A DNA stretch of 64,000 nt from Posidonia oceanica (Eukaryota; Streptophyta; Magnoliopsida; Alismatales; Posidoniaceae), in contig JAZBRS010000029.1 of NCBI GenBank assembly GCA_037176725.1, positions 44,774,001-44,838,000 on the forward strand. The letters run 5' to 3'. Position numbers and translations under genes: made by a program. Of this stretch, positions 56,102-64,000 are shown piece by piece. The notes below the pieces were generated by a model. That model had not been told where the DNA came from. It searched no databases and saw only the letters and a list, made by a program, of their open reading frames with translations. Within the stretch, counting starts at the first letter, position 1; each line of letters opens with the position of its first letter.

Positions 56102-57574
56102 CTAGATGAAGGGACTTACCTGATGGGCGCCGTGGAAGTCTGCCCCTAGTGTCAAGCTATTAGGTACTTGTGGCGCTTTTTCTTGTTTTTCTTCAGGCTT
56201 GCGCCTGGTCCTTGCTCTGTTGGGATCAGAGTCGGACTCATCTTGACCCACTTCTTGTAGCATGCCCTTGGTGGCTTTGTCTCTTTGTGAAAACTCTGTT
56301 AGGTTCGCTTTTCTCTTTGGAGCAAGGCCACTGATGTCTCTATTAGTCTCTCCCTGGCCATTGTATTCACAGGTGCCCTTAGTAGACCCACTTCTTTCTG
56401 TAGGATCAACCGTTATGACATACGGGGCTCTACTACAGTGCATATTGTGATGAGGAGGCTTGGGAGGAGAATTAACTCTTGCATGGGTGGCTTGAAAAGG
56501 CGAGTTGAGTGTAGCCTCTATGTAATACCAATCTGAGTCAGCGTACTCATCATACACGGGCATGTCTTCTAGATCATTTATTTGGGCAGGTCCATCTTGT
56601 GCTAGGGGAATCTGTATGCTTCTCGTTCTGCTTGATTCGCCTGCTCCTTCGCTAGTCTCTCTAGAAGATCTTTGATAAGTAGAGGCCGTAGTAGGCAATT
56701 GGATTTGCTGAAGGATGGGCTTAGAAGTTAAGTCTTTCTCTGCAAGTGGATGTGGTAGCATTATCGCTACTTGCTCTGGTTCTATAAAGACTTCTACCCT
56801 TGGATTCTCTAAAGACAACAAAGAGTCTGATTCTGAAGTTGGGATCTGCTCGAGCATGTGGAGATCTTCACAGTTTCCTACTTTGAATATGCACTCCGAC
56901 TTGTTAATCCCCAAGTCAAGGATCTGTTGCCCTCTTTGTCCTTACTGAGTAGAGACCTGTGCCATGCTGCTCATGACGCCATCAAATGTGTACCTTAAGG
57001 TCTTCTTCTTGCCCCTTCTGTCGAGCTCCAAGAATGGTAAGTCCTCTCTGTTGTGGAGGACTCTTGCAACATGCTCGTATAGTTGGGGGTAAGTGAGGAA
57101 GTCGCCCATATGCAATCCTGTCCTGAGTGCTCCGATGGTGTTCCGGGTGATAATTTCGATAGCTTGGTCTTCTAGAATATAACATTCAGACTTGGCAGTC
57201 ATTTCCCTCCATCTGCTAGTGAAAGTGACAAAGTCCTCATCAAGTTTCATCTTTTCAGCAATTAGGTCTCCTATCATGGCCTTGTACTGGATACGGTGGC
57301 TATATTGGTGTAGACATTTCTCTAGCGTTGTCTTGAAATCACTGAGGTCAGATGCTGCGAGCGTGTTGAACCATCTCAATGCTTCCCCCTCGAGACTCTT
57401 GAAGAAGAGGTATATAGTGACTCTATTGTCATGTTGGTAGGGTAGGGCGTCCATGGTACAGGTAGCCAGATGATTCCTTCGATCACCCATCGCAACATAT
57501 TTTTTGCATTTTGGGCATCTTGAATCCAGGTGGCGGATTGAAAGGTGGGAATTTTGAAGTGTCAAAACCGACAT
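56102..57574 (-). pseudogene. gag: gag of the outer element, with stop and frameshift
   Basis: The Gag domain is clear: YLFFKSLEGEALRWFNTL, then FKTTLEKCLHQYSHRI and FVTFTSRWREMTAKS (about residues 55-130 from 57574). The frame meets TAA at 56942-56944 and stays open in the same frame to 56102, giving a further 270-codon acidic/Ser-rich tail. At the N-terminal side the conserved PPPGFKMPK segment is in another frame; a one-base indel in the T6 run at 57500-57505 accounts for it. No zinc knuckle and no pol follow. Gag here resembles the Tat group. It cannot be translated as one protein now. Confidence 0.85.
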
Positions 57575-57624
57575 GTGCTTTAGAGATTACTCCTGCTTCT
57601 GCAAGTGCATCTGAGATCATCCTC

Positions 57625-57999
57625 TTAAGGCTGTGGTTGGGTTTCCCCTAGGTAATGTTGTAGAATGTAGCTGGATGGGGATGGCATTGTTTGTTGGACA
57701 AAAGGGTAGACTGGGGTTGTAGGATATTGCGCAGGGTGCTGTGTTAATGGGCCTCGTGTTGGGAAATTTACCGTAGGGCTCGGTGGCACAGTGTAGGTAT
57801 TCCCGGGAGTAGGTGTGGCTAATCGGCCTTGGCGAGAATTTATGAAGGAAGGTCCATGCATGAGTAGAATTTGTGGGCTTCTAGGTGAGGGGTTATGCTG
57901 AGCCATGAATTGACGAGCTTGATTAGTCGCTCCCTCAGGCAGTTGATGTGAATTAACTGATAATGGTGGTACTGTTTGAGAGGTTGCCTTTGGGAGCAT
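57625..57999 (-). pseudogene. N-terminal Pro-rich gag region of the outer element
   Basis: An open stretch of 124 codons rich in Pro, Thr, Ser and Gln (TPTPGNTYTVPPSPTVNFP), as is usual before the Gag core. It ends in a stop at 57625, and the core lies in a different frame. It was probably once continuous with 57574-56102. Confidence 0.6.
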
Positions 58000-59741
58000 G
58001 TGTTCAAATGGAGTACTCCATGGCTAGGAATAGTTTAGTTCCTCCTCTCCTTCAACTTCCTCTTCATAAGGATGACTTTCATTGTAATTTGGTGAAGAAA
58101 CTGTGGGAGTAGGGGCCCTAGAGGAGTAGTTGTATGGTATGGTTGCATGGGGAAACTTTCGGCGAGCCTTTTGCTACATGAAGCTAGGGGTGTCTGGCTC
58201 TTCTGTGTGTGAAGCCAGAGTATTGAAGAGGAACTCGTATTGGCTCATGGAACTGCTTGCTTGTGTTGTAGATGTTGAAGTGGTTGACATGTTGGGAGGG
58301 TCGACGTATGGGTGATTTGCTCCTAATAGCATTGATCGACGTCCTTCGTGATCTTGCTTCTTAAATTATTACAAATGTTTTGAAAATGAAATTACAGACT
58401 CGTCTAATGACTCTACTTTCTAAACTATTACAAGTACTTTGAAGAAGAGGAAATTACAGACTCGATATGCTGAAATAAAACGGAAAGTAATTACAACTCT
58501 TTTTAAACAAAATAAATAATGACCCTAAGGTTGTTCCTCTTTCGATGCCCCCGTAACCTGTATCTTCAAACCAAATCAATCACAACCTACAAACAAGGCA
58601 CCAAATGTACGTGTTGATGATACAAGTACCTACCTATATAACCAAGAGAGTGCCCAAGATGTATGGCACCGAACACGCCCTCTGGAATGGCGATGAAACT
58701 CATAGTCGGTAGGAGAGGCGGCGAACGCCGGTGCTGGTAACACAGGCGATGAGATGGCCTATCCTTCCGGCGACTGGAATTTGTCCATGATAGACCGTGC
58801 GTCACACAAGTTTGATTGTAAAATAGGTTTTCAAATAGAAATGCCGATTTTTATTTGGTTCAAATAATTAATTAATTGGTTGATTTAACTTGCGTGCTCT
58901 TAGCTGTTAGGCTCCTAGGGCTAGGGTAAGCCTGACTTCGTGGGATCTAGGATCACACAGTAGGATTTAAATCTCTTTAGGTACCGCCTTCTGACCTCCA
59001 TTAGGGTCCACCAAGCAGGCCTAGGCGGTAGGTTTATCTCTCTATAGACGGGCCCGCAACCCAGGATTCTGTCCTTAAGGTCGTATCCTAACAAACCACA
59101 AAGCGATAAATAAACACACAACAATAGAGTATCAAGTATCTACTAAGGAATATTATTGACTCAGGAAGAGAGATGGAGTCAATAGTATTTCCTTAGGACA
59201 CCTTAAGTTCTTAATCTTACTATCACAATCAAGCATGGAGCATGGGAGAGTGACTTGCATTGGCCCGGTTCACTCGACTAAATTGTTTTAATTAGAAAGA
59301 GATCTCCTTAAGGAACTTTAACTCTATTGTCAGTCAAATAGTTTCCACCCTATGGGTGGATGTCAAACAAAACCCTAAAAACTGTTAAAAATCAAAAGAG
59401 ACAGGGTGGACAGGTTTTGTTTTGGCTACTGCAGATCTAAAAAAAATGTAAACAAAGTAAAAAAAAAACAACTGTTCTACAGTAAAAAACCTAAACCAGT
59501 AGTCGTCGCCCCTTTTACAGGCACTGAGACTCATCGTTGACGTAACCGGCAGCTACAATTGGATGCCTTTCTAATTGTTAGAAAAAATCCTATAAAAGGT
59601 CTGGGTGTCAAGAAACCCTATACGCACAACCTCCAGACCTAAAACGACACCTAGATTTAAAAATAAATAGAGAAAGGAAAGGACTACTCACGTAGCACAG
59701 AGGGTTGGCTTGAAAACTGTTCCACTATGATCGCCACTTAC
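58000..59741 (-). other. Leader of the outer element
   Basis: Long non-coding leader between the 5' LTR and gag. Just inside the LTR, the minus strand reads TGGCGATCATAGTGGAA (59722-59738). This shares its first six bases with the tRNA-Arg primer site of the nested element and is a possible, degraded primer site; I cannot match it to a tRNA. Confidence 0.5.
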
Positions 59742-61909
59742 TTTGGATGTGGATTTAGGGTGTTGGATGAAGACGTCGGTGCTTCCACATTCGTCGACGA
59801 CTGATGTGATCACCACTTGTCTATTTGCGATGCCGGCTGACAAGGTGCCTACGGGAGATGCAGTTGTGGTTTTGGTGTTGGTCCTCGGTTTCACTGGATC
59901 GACGGTAGGATATCGTCTAGCGGCGTCCTCATGATACGTGATGTATTCCTTACTTCAAAACAAGTAGAATAGCTCTAGATTAGTCCTGGCGTGTAGTAAA
60001 TGATATCAGAAAGGCGACAAATAACATAAATAAACGAAAATGATACTAACCAGGGGTGGTTCCGCGTATGCATATGCTATGGGCATATCTAAGGAATGTA
60101 ATGATATAATAACAAAAAAAAGTAGATTGAGAACGAATACTCCCTTCACCCGTATGCTACGTGGCATGGATTAGAAGTAGAGGCACAGATAGAGCTCCGG
60201 AGGCGTGTTTTGCTTAGGATGGGAACGATCTCTTTAGATCTAGGTTTTTCTCACAGGGATTTGACAGAGTAGAGGGGCTATGGATCTCTCAAAGTCTCTC
60301 ACAAGGTCTCTCTCTCTCTTAGATTTTCTTCTACAAAAACCTCCCTCAGATTTTAAAAAGCCTCCCCTCTAGCTCTAGAGCTAGGGGGTATTTATAGAAT
60401 ATTTTGACATCATATCTTGTTGGAGGACTAGTGGATATTATCTAGATTTAATTTTAATCCAAAATTTAAATTTTTAAAATTTTAAATCAGATATTTTAGC
60501 TCGTTGCCGCATGTAGCGGCGACAAGCATAGATATTTTATTTTCCTGGCACAAAAAATCAATTTAAAAAATAATAAAATAATGGTTTTAAGCTAGTCACC
60601 TGTAAGAGTGGCAACGAGCTCTAAAATTCAAATTATTTAGAATTTAAATCCCAAACTAATTTTGTTATGAACCTAACAACCACCTAAGACTTAGTCTTCA
60701 TTTTTGAAAATTTTCTAGTAACGAAAATATATTTAGAAGATATTTTAGATTTAAACAAAAGCTTACTCATTAAGTAAACAAAATTTAAAATTAATGTCTT
60801 CAATAATTGCGTAGAGGAAGTTAATTAGTTTTATGGATATTTTTGAATTAGTCTAAATTCGTAACTACTTGGATATTTTGGATTTATCTTCATTTTTAAA
60901 TATCATTTTGAATTTAATATAGTTATAACATTTAAAAACGTGATAACTAATATAAAGTCTCATTTTTGTCCAAAATAAAAATATATCATTTTAAACTTGA
61001 CGTCATCCACTCTTCTAGAATTTTCCTCAATTAGCTGCTATTTTTAAATATAAATATCATATAGATCATATTTAATTGCTAAGAAAATGGTAGAAATATT
61101 AATTATTATGGAAAAAATTATTAAAACACTTTATACAAATCCCATATATTATATTAAAGCCTAGGATGACAAAATATTCAATAAGAGATCTTAAAAGTAT
61201 AGACAAAATAATAAATGAAAGTTGTTGCCTGTCTTAGTGGCGACTAAGTTTGTTGCCTGTCTGAGTGGCAACAAAGTTAGTCGCCTGTCTCAGTGGCAAC
61301 GAACTTAGTCGCCTCTCTGGGAGGCAACAATTGGGTTTTTTTTGTAGTTTTTCCTTAGTTTCCTCAATATTTTCACATTAATTTAAAGGTTGGTGCCACT
61401 CTAACAGACTACTATTGGATTTTTTCCAGTTTTCCCCTGTCTTTTATATTAATCCAAAGAGATGTGCTAAAGATCCAAAATAACTTCAGAAATTCCATAA
61501 AATGATACCAAACACGTTCTTTAACATTAAGACACTCAAATCTGCCACTAATTTGAGTTCAACGAGAGTATTAATTAACTCTACCACAACTAATAAACTC
61601 GCATAAAATAATGTTAAGGGTACTCAAACTTGCGACTAGTTTGAGCAGAATGAGAGTGTTAACTCAGCCAAAGCAACAAACTCACATTAAGAAAAAAAAT
61701 GTTCAAGGTACCTGAACTTGCTACTAGTTTGAGTGTGCTAGCTCTACCACAGTTAACAACCTTAAAATAGGAAAAAACAAGTAATATTTTTAACTAAATT
61801 ATGGAAAATCTGGAAGGTATGTTAAAAGTCCTTAGTTATGTGATTTAGGGCGCCACAAACTCTTCTATCCTTAATTGACTCTCGGAAATGCGAACATAGG
61901 ATATCAACA
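59742..61909 (-). repeat. Right LTR (5' LTR in element sense) of the outer element
   Basis: Aligns with 19923-22067 throughout. The start reads TTTGG where the other has TGTGG, so the terminal TG is mutated or the border is a few bases off. It ends GGATATCAACA before GAGAT. The TATA box is at 60389-60396 (minus), the hairpin series at about 61,223-61,332 and the triplicated unit at about 61,505-61,770. Confidence 0.85.
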
Positions 61910-62300
61910 GAGATATGATTTCTATTAGTGTATAACAATATTGTATGACATGAGATATTTTTATAAACTTGATTGCTTAATTGAGATATGATTGCTGTTT
62001 ACATGATAGATTGCTTGTATGAATTTGCATAACAATAGTGTATGACATGAGATAGGATTTCTTGAATCTATTTTGATAAATTTGATTTAAGTCAAATGAG
62101 ATATGATTTCTGCTTACATGAGACAAGATTATTGTAAAGTGAGATATGATTGCGGTCTACAAAATATGATTGCTATTACTTTATGTCAAATGAGATATGA
62201 TTGTTGATAATTGATTGCTTATATGAATTTGGATAACATTAGTGTATGACTTGAGATATGATAAATTCGATAAATTTGATTGCTTATATGAGATATGATT
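61910..62300. repeat. AT-rich tandem array of about 211 bp (right part)
   Basis: Continuation of the 18,780-19,922 array with the same phrases (gagatatgattgc, gaatttgcataacaatagtg, tatgacatgag). It is the other side of the insertion site. Confidence 0.8.
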
Positions 62301-62415
62301 GCTTGTAGGCACAAGTTTAATGAAAGAGCCTACACCACCAGTTCCTAAACCACTTCCTACACCACATAAGGCTAAGCTTGCAAGTTCGATTGCAAGTTCT
62401 TCTTCTTTAGGTAAA

Positions 62416-63722
62416 TGTCAAGACCCCAATCGCAACAGTACAAAAACCAAGCCCAACAAAAATTTAAAACATAATTAACTATTACATCAACAGTTAACTA
62501 CGGGGCAAAACAACAAAATCTATGCCAGGAACCTGCAGTGGACAGCTACGTGACGCCCACTATACGCACTATGACTCCGAACCAGCTAACCATTTGCACT
62601 TGCAACTGAAAACCACACAAAGCACACGTGAGTGACTAGAAATCGTCACCTAGCACACACCTCGCAAAAACCACGCGAGAAACAGGCATAAAAACAAGAA
62701 TACAGCACAATCGGTCAAAACCCAAAATCCAGGTCCACAATAAGCATTATAATCAATTAAAACACCTTTCCCAAAGCCAATATGCTAAAACCGGGAAAGA
62801 TAGGTGTTTACAAATCATTTTCACAAACCACGGCTCACTGGCCCAATACCTCAGCACAACTCAAAAATCTCCAACCTCTTAGGTTGGGAAAACACTCGGC
62901 CCACTGGCCAAAACAAGGCAGAAATACCTCGTAAACAAATCCTCAATCAACACAACGGCCTACCGGCCCAAAACTCAAACCAAAACCACACGCCGTAAAT
63001 AGGCGGAAAGCATTAGGCCCAATATGGCCCAAAACTCAAATCAAAACCACACGCCGTAAATAGGCAGAAAGTATTAGGCCTAATACGGTCCAAAACTCAA
63101 CAAAAGCCTCACCAAGCCCAAAATCAGGCAAAGCTCTAGGCCTAATACGGCCAGCAACAACCAAACACAGCCCCACGGGCACAAAACCACAACTAGCCGT
63201 GTTGCCTGGTGCCAAGCAACCGACTCGGCCTCAAGTAGTAACCATGGACTCACCCCTGTAGCTCACTGCCATGAACACCCGCCCTGTGGAGGATTGTGTC
63301 CGTCCCGGCATCTCGTCACTAGAGATGCCTCAAAAGTGATCTCCACCTGGGAAAGCTACTCACCCCAACTAGGCGAGCTGTCCACAATCAGGACAAACCA
63401 CAGGGCATGTCAAATATACGGCGACCTCAGCTCAGTGCTCTGAACCACTAGAGGCTCCTCACCCCTAGGCTTAGCCAGCATCCAAAACTAGGTGAGTCCC
63501 GGTGCCCGTAACGACTAGGGTATCATGCCTAGCTACATAGGAGTATCATACCTCCGGAGTTTGCTGCTACGATACCACTAGGTACAGCCAGCACCCCGAC
63601 CCCCAAAACCTCAACCCAGGTGAGGTGTACGACACACCAGGAATGCCGTCGCATCCCCGGGTCCAGCCAATACAAGTCCTAGGGTTCGACCACAGAAAAC
63701 CTCGGCAAAATCATTTGCAAAT
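62416..63722. mobile_element. Possible LTR fragment of another gypsy element
   Basis: Starts TGTCAAGACCCCAATCGCAA, a typical plant gypsy LTR opening. It has no coding potential and contains a duplicated unit of about 65 bp ('cacacgccgtaaataggc', at about 62,986 and 63,050). It is interrupted at 63,722 by the next LTR, so its other end and target duplication are unseen. The Del/Tekay assignment would be a guess. Confidence 0.4.
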
Positions 63723-64000
63723 TGTTGACACCCCATTTTGACAGGCTGGATCGTTTGGAGCCTTCCGGTGGCTGCTGGACCCGAATCTAGACCCAAATCC
63801 ACACCTTCCTCTCCTTCTTTCCCCTCAAAACAAGCCCAAACCTGACCTAGGATTACCCCCCTTTCCCGAACCTGAAAACTAACCAAGATCCATAGGAAAA
63901 CTCACCCCTGATGACTTAGCAAACCCACCAAAAAGCCTGCAAAACCTCAAACCAGACCCCTCCCAAAAATCCTAGGAAACTTAGGCAAAAATACCCTTTT
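63723..64000 (+). mobile_element. Start of a Tat/Ogre LTR in plus orientation, cut by window end
   Basis: Begins TGTTGACACCCCATTTTGAC and follows the reverse complement of the 49427-55316 LTR for all 278 bp with modest divergence (for example 'ggctggatcgtttggagcc' is identical). It is the same family as the nested 26.9-kb element, inserted in the opposite direction. The 5 bp before it are CAAAT, the expected target duplication. Confidence 0.88.

Larger units (their letters stand above)
19923..61909 (-). mobile_element. Non-autonomous gag-only LTR retrotransposon, split by a nested element
   Basis: The flanks carry the 5-bp target duplication GAGAT at 19918-19922 and 61910-61914. The two LTRs (19923-22067 and about 59742-61909) share order and motifs but differ visibly, by roughly 10% judged by eye in the first 200 bases. 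After subtracting the nested 26.9-kb element, about 10.8 kb of internal DNA remains. It holds a broken gag (about 57,999-56,102, minus), a 1.42-kb unit repeated four times, and no recognisable protease, reverse transcriptase or integrase. That layout fits the TR-GAG type of non-autonomous plant element. A polypurine tract (minus: AAGGAGGGGCTTC) lies just beside the left LTR at 22068-22080. Confidence 0.88.

Overview
The window is nuclear DNA of a flowering plant, probably a eudicot. It holds one intact, intron-rich protein gene at about 5.8-13.4 kb. Almost everything else is long-terminal-repeat (LTR) retrotransposon sequence. The organism call rests on plant-type GT-AG introns, a MEI2-like 5 type RNA-binding protein, and Ty3/gypsy elements of the Tat/Ogre lineage. 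The species cannot be named from the sequence.

Layout, left to right. 1-5103 is most of a minus-oriented Tat-type LTR cut by the window start. 5104-5880 is the promoter region and 6828-13121 the 12-exon coding part of a MEI2-like gene (869 residues, three RRMs). Its introns carry a Tourist/Harbinger MITE, a Helitron-like 3' end and two small duplications that each copy a splice donor. 14366-18363 is a solo LTR with a 5-bp target duplication (CATAT). 18780-19922 is a degenerate tandem array of about 211 bp that resumes at 61910.

Into that array an older retrotransposon (19923-61909, target duplication GAGAT) has inserted. It has LTRs of about 2.15 kb, only a broken gag gene, and four tandem copies of a 1.42-kb unit. 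A second, much younger element is nested inside it: a 26.9-kb Tat/Ogre-lineage element (28456-55316, target duplication GCCGG) with 5.8-5.9 kb LTRs, a tRNA-Arg primer site and a polypurine tract. On the minus strand it codes for Gag, protease, reverse transcriptase, two RNase H domains, integrase and an extra 412-residue DUF7745/plant-mobile-like protein. Two in-frame stops and several frameshifts interrupt gag-pol although the LTRs are nearly identical.

The right end holds a possible further LTR (62416-63722), itself entered at 63723 by the start of another Tat-type LTR in the opposite orientation.

The retroelement genes would act together in one cycle: Gag particle, protease processing, tRNA-Arg-primed reverse transcription with RNase H, then integration. 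The breaks suggest this copy now depends on proteins from relatives. The MEI2-like gene is functionally separate; its interest is that repeats have entered its introns and splice sites without breaking its frame.
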